A stretch of 64,000 nucleotides of DNA. Source: an uncultured bacterium (GTDB lineage: Bacteria; Dictyoglomota; Dictyoglomia; Dictyoglomales; Dictyoglomaceae). The position numbers were made by a program, and so were the translations under genes. The notes under the pieces were generated by a model. The model had not been told where the DNA came from, ran no database searches, and saw only the letters and a list, made by a program, of their open reading frames with translations. The stretch is from positions 1 to 64,000 of the forward strand of contig CALHLF010000011.1 of the NCBI GenBank assembly GCA_938034905.1. The letters are read 5' to 3'. Below are positions 1 to 9,489 of this stretch, piece by piece (positions within the stretch are counted from its first letter, which is position 1; the number at the start of each line of letters is the position of its first letter).

Positions 1-171
1 GAAAAATATGGAGCTAAACCTACCCATCCTGGAGCAGATGATATAATCTATAAGTTTAAAGATGATATGGATAAATATTCAGAAGAGGTAAGAAGAGTTT
101 TAAATCCCATTTGGATAGAGGATTTTGGTGGTAAGCCCCCTATAGAAGAGAAAAAAGAAGTAAAAGTATGA
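1..171 (+). CDS. 3' end of an unrecognised gene (56 codons visible)
   Basis: An open frame enters the window at base 1 and ends at TGA 169-171. The visible tail is charged and proline-containing (for example PTHPGADD and NPIWIEDFGGKPP) and ends in a lysine/glutamate-rich stretch. I do not recognise the family. It lies only 10 bases upstream of the AraM-type gene, so the two are probably co-transcribed and may share a pathway, but the tail alone does not support a function. Confidence 0.6.
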   Translation, partial: EKYGAKPTHPGADDIIYKFKDDMDKYSEEVRRVLNPIWIEDFGGKPPIEEKKEVKV

Positions 172-181
172 GTCTAGGCAA

Positions 182-1399
182 ATGTTGGAATGGGATGAGA
201 ATTTTGAAGGTTTAATTTCTTTTTTAAAGGATCAAAAGGAAATTCCTTTTCTCCTTTGTGATGAAAATACTTATAAAGTTTGTGGCGAATACATCTCAAA
301 GGAGTTAGAAAAATCAAGAATAAGTTATGATTTATTAATTCTTCCTCCTGATGCCCATTCTGACGAAAAGAATATATGTAAAGTCCTTTTAAATACAAAG
401 GAAAATTCGTTAATTGTATCTATAGGTTCAGGAAGTATAACTGATACTGCAAGGTTTATTGCATATAAGCAAAGGCTTAGATTTGTATCAGTTCCTACAG
501 CCCCATCAATGGATGGATATGCCTCACCAGTTTCTGCACTTACTATTAATGGTCTAAAAACAACAGTTTCAGCAAAACCTCCTGAAAAAATTTTTGCAAA
601 TCTTAATATTATCAAAAACTCTCCTAATATATTGAAGAAAGCTGGTTTTGGGGATCTGATGGGTAAATTTACAGCTCTTGCCGATTGGAGACTTTCTAAT
701 ATTTTAATAGGGGAAAATATTAGTTTAAGTGTAGTTGAGGAAATGTATAAAGCTTGTGAGGATACTTTAAAAAATATAGAGAAAGACAATTTTGAGAAAT
801 TACTTCTTGAAGGGCTTATAAAATCTGGAGAATTAATGACAATAGTAGGAAATTCCCGGCCAGCTTCTGGTTCAGAACATCATGTGGCTCATTATTTAGA
901 ATTTTTAGGATATAATCTCTTTCATGGAATAAAAGTAGGACTTTCTACTCTATATATAATTCGATTATACAAAACTTTTCTTAAAATCGATTTAGATAAT
1001 CTTAAATATGAAAATAATATTACAAAATCCTTTGAAGAATGGAAAGAAGAGATAAGAAGAAATTTTCCTAAAATTTATGATGAGATAATAAAAGAAAATA
1101 TCGAAAGGATAAAAAAATTTAACAATTTAAGCTTTAGAAGGGAAATAATTGAAAAAATTAAGATAAATAAGAGAAAGATTTACTCAATTGTTGAAGAATT
1201 GGTAGAAAAGGAAGAAAAAATTTTAGAGGGCTACAAAAAGATAAACTTTTCAACTAATTTAGAAGACTGGAAAATTGAAAAAGAGGATTTGAAAAGAGCA
1301 TTGATCTATTCTATATATATTCGTGATCGTTTCTCAATTCTTACCTTGTATCAGATCTTGGGAATATTAGAAGGGGAAGTAGAAAAGATTATCTTATAA
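182..1399 (+). CDS. araM: Glycerol-1-phosphate dehydrogenase, AraM/EgsA family
   Basis: Family role: NAD(P)H-dependent reduction of dihydroxyacetone phosphate to sn-glycerol-1-phosphate in the cytoplasm. The 405-residue protein has the nucleotide-binding loop GSGSITDTAR near residues 82-91. The family-diagnostic stretch PTAPSMDGYAS is at about 105-115. Candidate metal ligands are the Asp of FGDLMGK (about 158), a His cluster in SEHHVAH (about 231-237) and the His of FHGIKVGL (about 248). The length is normal for the family. The ATG at 182 is the first one after the preceding stop; its ribosome site is weak, so translational coupling to the upstream gene is plausible. Metal-dependent alcohol and glycerol dehydrogenases are relatives, but the PTAPSMDGYAS signature favours G1P dehydrogenase. 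In Bacillus, AraM makes G1P for archaeal-like ether lipids. Confidence 0.85.
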   Translation: MLEWDENFEGLISFLKDQKEIPFLLCDENTYKVCGEYISKELEKSRISYDLLILPPDAHSDEKNICKVLLNTKENSLIVSIGSGSITDTARFIAYKQRLRFVSVPTAPSMDGYASPVSALTINGLKTTVSAKPPEKIFANLNIIKNSPNILKKAGFGDLMGKFTALADWRLSNILIGENISLSVVEEMYKACEDTLKNIEKDNFEKLLLEGLIKSGELMTIVGNSRPASGSEHHVAHYLEFLGYNLFHGIKVGLSTLYIIRLYKTFLKIDLDNLKYENNITKSFEEWKEEIRRNFPKIYDEIIKENIERIKKFNNLSFRREIIEKIKINKRKIYSIVEELVEKEEKILEGYKKINFSTNLEDWKIEKEDLKRALIYSIYIRDRFSILTLYQILGILEGEVEKIIL

Positions 1400-1435
1400 T
1401 ATATTTTTTTAAATAGATAGAAGGGAGGCGTTTTA

Positions 1436-2593
1436 ATGAATAATTTTGTCTATTACAATCCAACTAAAATCATTTTTGGTGTTGATACTACGAATAAGGT
1501 GGGGAAAGAAGCTAAAAATTATGGGAAGAGAGTTTTAATGATTTTAGGACAAGGAAGTATTAAAAAAATTGGGCTTTATGATAAAGTGATAAATATCCTA
1601 AAAGAGGAAGGATTAGAAATTTTTGAATTGGAAGGAGTAAAACCCAATCCAAGAGTTGATTTAGTTAGAAAAGGGATAAAAATTGTTAAAGAAAATAATA
1701 TTGACTTACTTCTTGCCGTAGGTGGAGGAAGTGTGATAGATACTGCGAAGGCTATCGCAGCAGGACTTTCTTATGATGGAGATGTTTGGGATCTATTTAA
1801 GTATAGAAAACCAATAAAACCTACTATTCCCATTGGTGTAATTCTAACCCTTGCTGCTACAGGCTCAGAGATGAATGGAAATGCAGTTATTTCCAATTTA
1901 GAAACTCAAGAGAAACTTGCAATATCAAGTTCGTATTTATATCCAAAATTCTCTATTCTTGATCCTAAAAATACAATAACAGTCCCCTTAAATCACACCC
2001 TCTATGGCATTGTAGACATACTCTCACATGTATTTGAGCAATATTTTGACAAAACTGATGGAGCAGTACTTCAAGATAGATTTGCAGAGGCAATAGTGAA
2101 AACTGTAATAGAGACAACACCAAAGTTAATTGAAAATCCAGAAGATATTAATGCAAGATCTATTATTCTTTGGTGTGGAACTAATGCTCTAAATGGAATA
2201 ATAGGGGTGGGGAAAGAACATGACTGGGCAAGCCATGCTATAGAACATGCCATCTCTGCTATCTATGATATTTCTCATGGCTTAGGACTTGCTATTATAT
2301 TTCCTCACTGGATGAAATATGTTATTGATGCAATACCTCACAAATTTGCTCAATTTGCAAGAAATGTTTGGAATATTGAAGGAAAGGAAAATTTCGAATT
2401 AGGATTAAAGGGAATAGATAGATTAATAGAGTTTTATGAGAGTATAGGAGTTCCAACAAAACTCTCAAAGATAGGAATAGGGGAAGAAAAATTAGAAGAG
2501 ATGGCAGAAAAAGCAACGATTTTTGGTCCTATAGGAACTGTCAAAAAACTTGATAAAAATGATGTGTTAAATATTCTAAAAATGAGTTTGTAG
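1436..2593 (+). CDS. Iron/zinc-containing alcohol (aldehyde) dehydrogenase, YqhD/butanol dehydrogenase type
   Basis: Group III metal-dependent alcohol dehydrogenase, 385 residues, probably an NADPH-dependent aldehyde reductase or butanol dehydrogenase. Seen in the sequence: the cofactor loop GGGSVIDTAKA at about 96-106 and metal ligands D194, H198, H267 and H281. These positions coincide exactly with the known ligands of E. coli YqhD. An AATGSEMNG motif is near 140-148. A good Shine-Dalgarno (aagggaggcg) precedes the ATG at 1436. It follows the AraM-type gene by 36 bases on the same strand. The physiological aldehyde is unknown; disposal of fermentation aldehydes is an inference. Confidence 0.88.
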   Translation: MNNFVYYNPTKIIFGVDTTNKVGKEAKNYGKRVLMILGQGSIKKIGLYDKVINILKEEGLEIFELEGVKPNPRVDLVRKGIKIVKENNIDLLLAVGGGSVIDTAKAIAAGLSYDGDVWDLFKYRKPIKPTIPIGVILTLAATGSEMNGNAVISNLETQEKLAISSSYLYPKFSILDPKNTITVPLNHTLYGIVDILSHVFEQYFDKTDGAVLQDRFAEAIVKTVIETTPKLIENPEDINARSIILWCGTNALNGIIGVGKEHDWASHAIEHAISAIYDISHGLGLAIIFPHWMKYVIDAIPHKFAQFARNVWNIEGKENFELGLKGIDRLIEFYESIGVPTKLSKIGIGEEKLEEMAEKATIFGPIGTVKKLDKNDVLNILKMSL

Positions 2594-2599
2594 AAATTC

Positions 2600-2629
2600 T
2601 TGACATTAAGCTTTTTTCATTGTTAGGAT
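2600..2629 (+). promoter_or_regulatory. Probable promoter for ilvD
   Basis: A consensus -35 TTGACA (2600-2605) lies 18 bases upstream of a -10-like TAGGAT (2624-2629) in the 63-base gap between the alcohol dehydrogenase and ilvD. A start near 2637 would leave a short leader containing the Shine-Dalgarno ggaggga. Confidence 0.5.
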
Positions 2630-2656
2630 TAATAAAATTTTTTCTGGAGGGAGAGA

Positions 2657-4339
2657 ATGTATAGAAGTGATCAAGTAAAAAAGGGAATTGAAAGGGCACC
2701 CCATAGATCACTTTTTTATGCTATGGGGTATACCCTTGATGAGTTGGAAAAGCCCATTATTGGGGTGGTAAATTCAGGAAATGAAATGATTCCTGGGCAC
2801 ATTCATCTTGATATTATAGTTCAGTCAGTAAAAATGGGTATTTTAGAAGCTGGTGGTACTCCTATGGAATTTAGAGTTATTGGAATATGTGATGGAATTG
2901 CTATGGGGCACAAAGGCATGAAATATTCCTTAGCTAGTCGAGAACTTATAGCAGATTCCATAGAAGCTATGGTAGAGGCTTATCAGCTTGACGGAATGGT
3001 ATTAATTACTAACTGTGATAAAATCGTTCCTGGAATGCTTATGGCATCGGCAAGATTAAATCTTCCCTCTATTATACTCAGTGGTGGCCCTATGATTGCG
3101 GGTAAATGGAAGGGAAGGGATGTAGATCTAATTAGTGTATTTGAGGGAATAGGTCAAGTAAAAGCTGGAAAAATGAAGCCTGAAGAATTATATGAATTGG
3201 AAAAATATGCATGTCCAGGATGTGGATCTTGTTCAGGAATGTTCACTGCTAACACTATGAATTGTTTATCAGAAGCCTTGGGTTTAGCTCTTCCTTATAA
3301 TGGAACTTTACCCGCGGCTTATGATGGGATGAGAAAAAGATTGTCAAAGGATGCTGGAAAAAGAATTGTACAATTAGTAAAAGATGGGATAAAATCAAGG
3401 GATATCTTAACAAGAACAGCTTTTGAGAATGCAATTGCTGTGGATATGGCTCTTGGAGGATCCACTAATACAGTACTTCATCTTCTTGCCATAGCAAGAG
3501 AAGCAAAGGTGGAACTTCCCCTTGATACTTTTCAAAAGATAAGTGAAAGAACCCCAAATATTTGTAAGCTAAGTCCTGCCTCTTCACAGCATATTCAAGA
3601 TCTCCACGAAGCAGGTGGAATTCCAGGAGTTATGAAGGAACTTTTAGAGGGAAATCTTATAGATCCTTCTGCATTAACAGTTTCTGGAAAAACCATAGGA
3701 GAGATAGCACAAGATGCAGTTATAAGAGATAGAAATGTAATTAGACCTCTTGAGGATCCTTATGCTCCTGATGGAGGTATTGCTATACTTTATGGAAACT
3801 TAGCACCTGAAGGTGCGGTGGTAAAAAAGTCAGCAGTAAGTCCTAAAATGCTGAGACACGTGGGACCAGCACGGGTTTTTAATAGTGAGGAGGAGGCAAT
3901 AGAAGAAATTTATGCAGGAAAGATAAGAAGGAAAGATGTGGTAGTAATAAGATATGAAGGACCAAAAGGAGGACCAGGAATGAGAGAGATGTTAGGACCA
4001 ACATCTGCTCTTTCTGGTATGGGACTTGATGAAGATGTAGCATTAATAACTGATGGAAGGTTTTCAGGGGGAAGTAGGGGTGCAGCTATAGGTCATATAT
4101 CTCCAGAAGCAGCAGAAGGGGGTCCCATTGCTCTTATCAGAGATGGAGATATTATTGAAATAGATATTCCAAATAGGAAATTAAATGTGAAATTAGATGA
4201 AAATGAATTAGAGAATAGAAAGAGAGAATGGATTCCCAAAAAGAGAGAAATTGAATTTAATTATTTAAGAAGATATTCTGCATTGGTAACCTCTGCAAGT
4301 TATGGCGCAGTATTAAGAGATTTATACGAAGATTTATAA
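2657..4339 (+). CDS. ilvD: Dihydroxy-acid dehydratase
   Basis: Converts 2,3-dihydroxy-isovalerate and its methylvalerate analogue to the 2-keto acids in valine, isoleucine and leucine synthesis. The 560-residue length is typical. The N-terminus begins [17 protein letters not shown], followed by [15 protein letters not shown]-like motifs near 78-92. NCDK with C120 and the CPGCGSCSG cluster (C186, C189, C192) are the expected Fe-S region. The C-terminal half has GRFSGGSRG and [12 protein letters not shown]. Sugar-acid dehydratases are homologous, but these motifs and the length match true IlvD. No other branched-chain gene is nearby, so it is detached from an ilv operon. A clear ribosome site (ggagggaga) supports the ATG at 2657. 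Confidence 0.93.
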   Translation: MYRSDQVKKGIERAPHRSLFYAMGYTLDELEKPIIGVVNSGNEMIPGHIHLDIIVQSVKMGILEAGGTPMEFRVIGICDGIAMGHKGMKYSLASRELIADSIEAMVEAYQLDGMVLITNCDKIVPGMLMASARLNLPSIILSGGPMIAGKWKGRDVDLISVFEGIGQVKAGKMKPEELYELEKYACPGCGSCSGMFTANTMNCLSEALGLALPYNGTLPAAYDGMRKRLSKDAGKRIVQLVKDGIKSRDILTRTAFENAIAVDMALGGSTNTVLHLLAIAREAKVELPLDTFQKISERTPNICKLSPASSQHIQDLHEAGGIPGVMKELLEGNLIDPSALTVSGKTIGEIAQDAVIRDRNVIRPLEDPYAPDGGIAILYGNLAPEGAVVKKSAVSPKMLRHVGPARVFNSEEEAIEEIYAGKIRRKDVVVIRYEGPKGGPGMREMLGPTSALSGMGLDEDVALITDGRFSGGSRGAAIGHISPEAAEGGPIALIRDGDIIEIDIPNRKLNVKLDENELENRKREWIPKKREIEFNYLRRYSALVTSASYGAVLRDLYEDL

Positions 4340-4355
4340 ATAGGGAGGTTAAGAA

Positions 4356-5333
4356 ATGATAATTACAGTGGTAGATCATTATCCTAAGATTCCCAATCCT
4401 CCAAGGGAACCTAAATTAAGAAGAGCAATTCATGCTTACGATCAAGGGAAGATAACTAAGGAAGATTTAGATAGAGTATTTGATGAGGTAACAAAAGAGG
4501 TAATAGAAGAACAGATCAGTGCGGGGATAGAATTAATAACTGATGGTCAAATAAGATGGGAAGATGGCCAAAGCTATATAGGGAAAAAGTTAGATGGAAT
4601 AGAGATAGGAGGTCTCTTTAGATATTTTGATAATAACACTTACTATAGACAGCCAATTGTAATAGGAGAAATAAGATGGAAGGAGCCTATAATACTAGAA
4701 GACTGGAAAAAAGCTCAAGAATGGGCAAAGGATAAACCAGTAAAGGCAGTTTTGACAGGACCATATACCTTAGCACGATTAAGTAGAGATGAGTATTATA
4801 AAGATTTAGAAAAATTATCTAAAGCATACACAAAGGCTCTTGTGGAAGAGGTAAAGTTACTTGAAGAAAGTAAGGTAAATTATCTTCAGCTTAATGAACC
4901 TTCTATTCAATATTATCCAGAAGATTTTGATTTGTTCTTGGAATTATATAAAGAATTCAGAAAAATTTTTTCAGGTAAGCTGGCTATATATACATATTTT
5001 CACAGTCTTATCCCATTGAAAAATAGATTAAAAGAACTTCCTATAGATATATTAGGTATAGACTTTGTATCTAAAAAAGAAAATTTTGAATTATTGAAAG
5101 AATTTCCTAAAAATCTATCTCTTGGTTATGGTATTGTCGATGCAAGAAATACAAAATTAGAAACCCCAGAACAGATTGCTGATTTAATAAAAAGGGCCTT
5201 AAATTATATTTCGGAAGATAATTTATATATAAATCCCAGTTGTGGACTTGAATATCTTCCAAGGGAAAGGGCTTATGAAAAACTATTAAATCTTTCTTTG
5301 GGAGTAAAACTAGTAAGAGGTGATAAAAAATGA
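4356..5333 (+). CDS. MetE-like protein (methionine synthase N-domain-like paralogue) with a degenerate zinc site
   Basis: A 325-residue protein of the cobalamin-independent methionine synthase (UROD/MetE-like barrel) family, homologous to the next gene. It keeps GPYTLARLS (about 135-143), LNEPS (about 179-183) and NPSCGLEYLPRERA (about 293-306). Aligned by eye with the downstream protein, the ligand His and Cys are replaced by Thr and Phe in the IYTYFHS region, the Glu becomes Asp, and only the last Cys (about 296) remains. It therefore looks like the substrate-shaping N-terminal half of classical MetE rather than the zinc-bearing half. The Shine-Dalgarno is gggaggt. It overlaps the next gene by 4 bases, which suggests coupled translation and perhaps a complex. 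Confidence 0.8.
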   Translation: MIITVVDHYPKIPNPPREPKLRRAIHAYDQGKITKEDLDRVFDEVTKEVIEEQISAGIELITDGQIRWEDGQSYIGKKLDGIEIGGLFRYFDNNTYYRQPIVIGEIRWKEPIILEDWKKAQEWAKDKPVKAVLTGPYTLARLSRDEYYKDLEKLSKAYTKALVEEVKLLEESKVNYLQLNEPSIQYYPEDFDLFLELYKEFRKIFSGKLAIYTYFHSLIPLKNRLKELPIDILGIDFVSKKENFELLKEFPKNLSLGYGIVDARNTKLETPEQIADLIKRALNYISEDNLYINPSCGLEYLPRERAYEKLLNLSLGVKLVRGDKK

Positions 5334-6358
5334 GAGAGATAAAATTGCCTATACTACCCACAACAAGTGTTGGAAGTTTTCCAAAACCAGATTATCTTTT
5401 AAAGGCAAGAAATCAATATGCAAAGGGATTAATATCCTATTCTACCCTTTATGAATTAGAATTGAAAGCTACAGAAGAAGTGATAAAAATGCAGGAAGAG
5501 ATTGGAGTAGATATTCTTGTTCATGGTGAGATGGAAAGGGGAGATATGGCTACTTATTTTGCAGAGAATTTAGAGGGATTTACTATAAGTGGATTAGTTC
5601 GATCCTACGGGAATAGATATTATAAAAAGCCAATAGTAATTGGAAAAATAAGAAGAACAAAGCCAATAACAGTAGATATGTTTAAATTTGCCCAAAGTCT
5701 TACTAAAAAGCCTATAAAGGGAATGCTTACAGGACCTTATACTATAGCAGATTGGTCCTTTAATGAATATTATGAAAATAAAAGGGATTTAGTACTTGAG
5801 CTTGCAGAGATAATTAATCAGGAGGCTTTAGATTTAGAAAAGGCTGGAGCATTATTTATACAAATAGATGAACCTGCAGTTCCAACTCATCCTGAAGAGA
5901 TTAATATTGCAAAAGAGGGATTTAAAATATCCACAAAAAATTTAAAAAGTTTTTTAATTACCCATATATGTTATGGGGATTTTAGGCCTATATGGAATGA
6001 AGTAATAAATTTCCCAGTTCATCAATTTGATTTAGAATTTACTAATAATGCCGATAAACTTTATCCCCTTATTGAGAAATATGGTTTTCCAAAGGATAAA
6101 TATATAGCGGTAGGGGTTATTGATGTACACTCCCATAGAATAGAAAGTGTAGAAGAGATAAAGGCAAGAATAAAGGAAGCATTAAAGTATTTTAAACCCG
6201 ATCAAATATTTGTAGATCCTGACTGTGGACTTAAGACAAGAACTTGGGAGGAGGCAAAGGCCAAAATGGAGAACATGGTAAAAGCAGTTAATGAGGTGAG
6301 GGAAGAGCTGATAAAAGAAGGATATTCATCGGAAATAAAAATAAAAATGGAGGCTTAA
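5330..6358 (+). CDS. metE: Core-type cobalamin-independent methionine synthase (MetE catalytic domain only)
   Basis: A 342-residue protein corresponding to the catalytic C-terminal half of MetE. It transfers a methyl group to homocysteine. Visible motifs: SVGSFPKP at the N-terminus, HGEMERGDM (65-73), GPYTIADWSF (135-144), QIDEPA (178-183), THICYGDF (211-218) and DPDCGLKTR (296-304). Candidate zinc ligands H212, C214, E236 and C299 follow the E. coli MetE pattern. The absence of an N-terminal half resembles archaeal and 'core' MetE enzymes, for which corrinoid-bound methyl donors have been proposed or shown. The ATG overlaps the stop of the preceding paralogue. The methyl donor in this organism is unknown. 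Confidence 0.87.
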   Translation: MREIKLPILPTTSVGSFPKPDYLLKARNQYAKGLISYSTLYELELKATEEVIKMQEEIGVDILVHGEMERGDMATYFAENLEGFTISGLVRSYGNRYYKKPIVIGKIRRTKPITVDMFKFAQSLTKKPIKGMLTGPYTIADWSFNEYYENKRDLVLELAEIINQEALDLEKAGALFIQIDEPAVPTHPEEINIAKEGFKISTKNLKSFLITHICYGDFRPIWNEVINFPVHQFDLEFTNNADKLYPLIEKYGFPKDKYIAVGVIDVHSHRIESVEEIKARIKEALKYFKPDQIFVDPDCGLKTRTWEEAKAKMENMVKAVNEVREELIKEGYSSEIKIKMEA

Positions 6359-6366
6359 AAATAAAC

Positions 6367-9300
6367 ATGTATGAAGAATATATATTAAAACAATGGAATT
6401 TTTGGTTAGAGGAACTTTATTCATACACTATATTACTTAGAGAAGAAATTTCTCCATGGTATTTCACAAATAGGGAGGAACTATCTAAAAAACCCATTGA
6501 AGGATGGCAAGAGATAAAAATAGGAGAAATATGGCCATCTCAAATCTTTCCTGTTTGGTTTTTCCATACCTTAAGTCTTCCCAAGGATTTATATAGTCAA
6601 CCTGTATATTTATCACTAAACTTTGGAGGAGAAGCTCTACTTTATATAAATGGAAAACCTTTCTCTGGATTAAATAATTATCATCAAGATGTTTTGCTAA
6701 CAAAACATCCCAATTGTGAAAAATTTGAAATCTTAGTTGAAGCAGTTCCAAAGGGTTTATTTGGACAACATCAGTATGAACCAAGACTTTCTAAATCAGA
6801 GATTTTTCAAAGGGATGAAGAACTTTATTCTGCATTCTTAGATTTTTATACTTTATGGGAAGTAAGTAATGCTATAGAAGATAAAAATTTAAGAAGCTCT
6901 TTATTAGATATTTTAGAATCTACCTTAGGAGAGATAAAGCTTCCCACATCTTTTGAAATTTTTAGTTCTCGAGTAAAAGAAACCTATATAACATCAAAGG
7001 AATTAAAAAATTTATGGAAAATGCCGGATTTAAGAGGAATAAAAACCCCACTTCCTCAGGATATAAAAAGGGATATATTGGAAAAAGCAAGAGATTTAAG
7101 AGAAAAACTAAATGAGTTAAGGAAAAGATATCCTTCTTTAGGAAAAGCTTATGCTATTGGGCATTCTCATTTAGATTATGCATGGCTTTGGCCAAGAAAA
7201 GAGACTATAAGAAAGGCTCAGAGAACCTTCTCCACTATGTTGAGACTTATGGATGAATTTAAAGATTTTAAGTTTCTACATAGTACAGCTCAAATATATA
7301 AAGATATAAAGGAGAGTAATTCGTATTTATATGAGGAAATAAAAAAGAAAGTAGAAGATGGAAAGTGGATACCTGAGGGGGGTATGTGGGTAGAAAGTGA
7401 TTGTAATTTAGCTTCCGGAGAATCCTTAGTAAGACAAATTCTTTATGCTCAAAAATTTTTTGAAAGGGAATTTGGTAAAAAATGTAAAATTGCATGGCTT
7501 CCTGACACTTTTGGATTTAATGCCAATCTTCCTCAGATTCTAAAAAAGGCAGGTATAGAGTATTTTGCTACTACAAAACTGACCTGGAATGAAACAAACA
7601 GATTCCCCTATGATTTATTCCTCTGGAAGGGTATTGATGGAACAAAAATTGTATCTCATATATTTTGTAAAAAAAGTGGCTATAATGCAGAAATGCTCCC
7701 AAAGGAATTATTAGATAATTGGAAAGATTATGACCAAAAGAATATTTATCCTGCTATGATTTACAGTTTTGGATATGGAGATGGAGGGGGTGGTCCCACA
7801 AGGGAAATGTTAGAAAGATGGAATAAATTAAGGAACTTTCCAGGGCTTCCTGAAGTTATAATTGAATCTCCATTAAAGTTCTTTGAAGAAATTCCAGAAA
7901 GTTTACCCACCTATTTTGGAGATCTATATTTAGAACTTCACAGAGGAACATATACAACTCAAGGGAGAATAAAAAGATTAAATAGAAAAGCTGAAAATCA
8001 TTTATTCATTCTGGAATCTTTAAATACGATTTCATACTTAAAAACGGGAAAATATAGTGAGGAACTTCCAAAGCTTTGGGAAAAATTATTAAGAAATCAA
8101 TTTCATGATATACTTCCCGGATCTTCCATTAGAGAAGTTTATGAGGATACAGAGAAGGAGCTTAGTGAAATTTTAGATGAAAAGCCTGATATCAATTGGA
8201 TTTTGGGAGACAAAAAGTGTGTCTTTGTTTTTAATCCTACGTCATTTCCTCAACCCTTAAAGATAGAATTAGCTTTATCCCCAAATGAAGCTTTATATAC
8301 TTCTTCGGGAGAAATTTTGCCTTATCAAGAAGGCGAAAAAACTCTAATTTATGATCCTTCTTTTCTCATCCCTCCTTTGACTTATATAACTTTACCTGTT
8401 AAGGAGAGAAAGGAGAAGAGTTTTGAAAGTGATATTAAGATTAGAGATAATGTTGTGGAAAATAAATTCTTCATTTTAAGAATAAATGAAGATGGAACCA
8501 TGCAAATTTATGATAAAGAGAGAAAAAGAGAAGTATTTAGAGAAAGAGGTAATCAACTTTGGGCCTTTTATGACAGACCAAGGAACTGGGAAGCATGGGA
8601 TATTTCATTAAATTATGAAAAATTTGGGATGGAAATAAAGGAGATAGAAAGTATAAAATTTTTGGAAAGGGGTCCTTTAAGGGTAAAAATTGAAATAATA
8701 AAAAAATTTGGAGAGTCAAAAATAAAACAAATTTATTATATTTACTCACACTCTCCAAGAATAGATGTGGAAAATGAAATTGTTTGGAAAGAAAAAAGAA
8801 TTCTTTTAAAAGCATTTTTCCCATTAAATATAAATTCTCCTCTCGCTTTTTATGAAATTCCTTATGGAATTTATTTTAAAACAACTCATGAAAATACCAG
8901 CTGGGATAAAGCTAAATTTGAATTCCCTGTCCAAAGATTCATTAATCTTTCTCAAGGAGATTTTGGAGTAAGTATTTTGAACAATGGCAAATATGGTCAC
9001 AGTATAAAGGAAAATATGATAGGAATAACCTTATTAAGATCACCAGCGTTACCAGATTTTTATGCGGATTTAGGTAAGCATGAATTTGTCTATTCCATAT
9101 TGGTTCATGGTGAGGATTGGAAATATGTAACTATAAGAGAAGCAGAAGAATTAAATAAACCTTTATTTGTAAAAGAAATAATAAAGGGAGAAATATTAGA
9201 AGAATCAATTATAAAATGGGATTCAGAGAATATATTAATTGGAGCTCTAAAAAAGGGTGAAGATGAAAAAAGTATAATTTTAAGATTTGCAGATTATTTT

Positions 9301-9462
9301 GGATGGGAAAGGGAGATAAAATTTAACTTTAATTTTCCTATAAAAGAAGTATACGAAACAAATCTTTTAGAAGAAAACATTTCAAAATTAGAGGTAAAGG
9401 AAAAAGGAGTAAAAATTAAAGTAAAACCTTACGAGTTGAAGACCTTAAAAATAATTTTATAA
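6367..9462 (+). CDS. Alpha-mannosidase, glycoside hydrolase family 38
   Basis: A 1031-residue GH38 retaining alpha-mannosidase, probably cytoplasmic because no signal peptide is visible. The first ~255 residues form the N-terminal beta-domain. The catalytic domain opens with GHSHLDYAWLWPRKE (265-279), which supplies the zinc-binding His and Asp. WLPDTFGFN carries the nucleophile D380. The helical middle domain has FHDILPGSSIREVYEDTE near 580. The C-terminal beta-sandwich is complete. It starts 8 bases after the metE-like gene and is the last gene before a strong terminator. The likely substrates are short alpha-mannosides imported as oligosaccharides (inference). The link to the amino acid genes upstream is probably only positional. 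Confidence 0.92.
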   Translation: MYEEYILKQWNFWLEELYSYTILLREEISPWYFTNREELSKKPIEGWQEIKIGEIWPSQIFPVWFFHTLSLPKDLYSQPVYLSLNFGGEALLYINGKPFSGLNNYHQDVLLTKHPNCEKFEILVEAVPKGLFGQHQYEPRLSKSEIFQRDEELYSAFLDFYTLWEVSNAIEDKNLRSSLLDILESTLGEIKLPTSFEIFSSRVKETYITSKELKNLWKMPDLRGIKTPLPQDIKRDILEKARDLREKLNELRKRYPSLGKAYAIGHSHLDYAWLWPRKETIRKAQRTFSTMLRLMDEFKDFKFLHSTAQIYKDIKESNSYLYEEIKKKVEDGKWIPEGGMWVESDCNLASGESLVRQILYAQKFFEREFGKKCKIAWLPDTFGFNANLPQILKKAGIEYFATTKLTWNETNRFPYDLFLWKGIDGTKIVSHIFCKKSGYNAEMLPKELLDNWKDYDQKNIYPAMIYSFGYGDGGGGPTREMLERWNKLRNFPGLPEVIIESPLKFFEEIPESLPTYFGDLYLELHRGTYTTQGRIKRLNRKAENHLFILESLNTISYLKTGKYSEELPKLWEKLLRNQFHDILPGSSIREVYEDTEKELSEILDEKPDINWILGDKKCVFVFNPTSFPQPLKIELALSPNEALYTSSGEILPYQEGEKTLIYDPSFLIPPLTYITLPVKERKEKSFESDIKIRDNVVENKFFILRINEDGTMQIYDKERKREVFRERGNQLWAFYDRPRNWEAWDISLNYEKFGMEIKEIESIKFLERGPLRVKIEIIKKFGESKIKQIYYIYSHSPRIDVENEIVWKEKRILLKAFFPLNINSPLAFYEIPYGIYFKTTHENTSWDKAKFEFPVQRFINLSQGDFGVSILNNGKYGHSIKENMIGITLLRSPALPDFYADLGKHEFVYSILVHGEDWKYVTIREAEELNKPLFVKEIIKGEILEESIIKWDSENILIGALKKGEDEKSIILRFADYFGWEREIKFNFNFPIKEVYETNLLEENISKLEVKEKGVKIKVKPYELKTLKIIL

Positions 9463-9464
9463 TG

Positions 9465-9485
9465 GGAAGGGGAAAACCCCCTTCC
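9465..9485. terminator. Bidirectional terminator between the mannosidase and the Gfo/Idh gene
   Basis: An 8-bp GC-rich stem GGAAGGGG (9465-9472) / CCCCTTCC (9478-9485) with a 5-base loop. It is flanked by A/T-rich sequence and lies in the 27-base gap between two convergent genes. Confidence 0.8.
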
Positions 9486-9489
9486 TTAA

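Noticed and set aside
325-789. 154-codon minus-strand open frame within the AraM-type gene
   Set aside because: It is the mirror of a clear enzyme frame, has no ribosome site or family motif, and arises from AT-rich codon composition.
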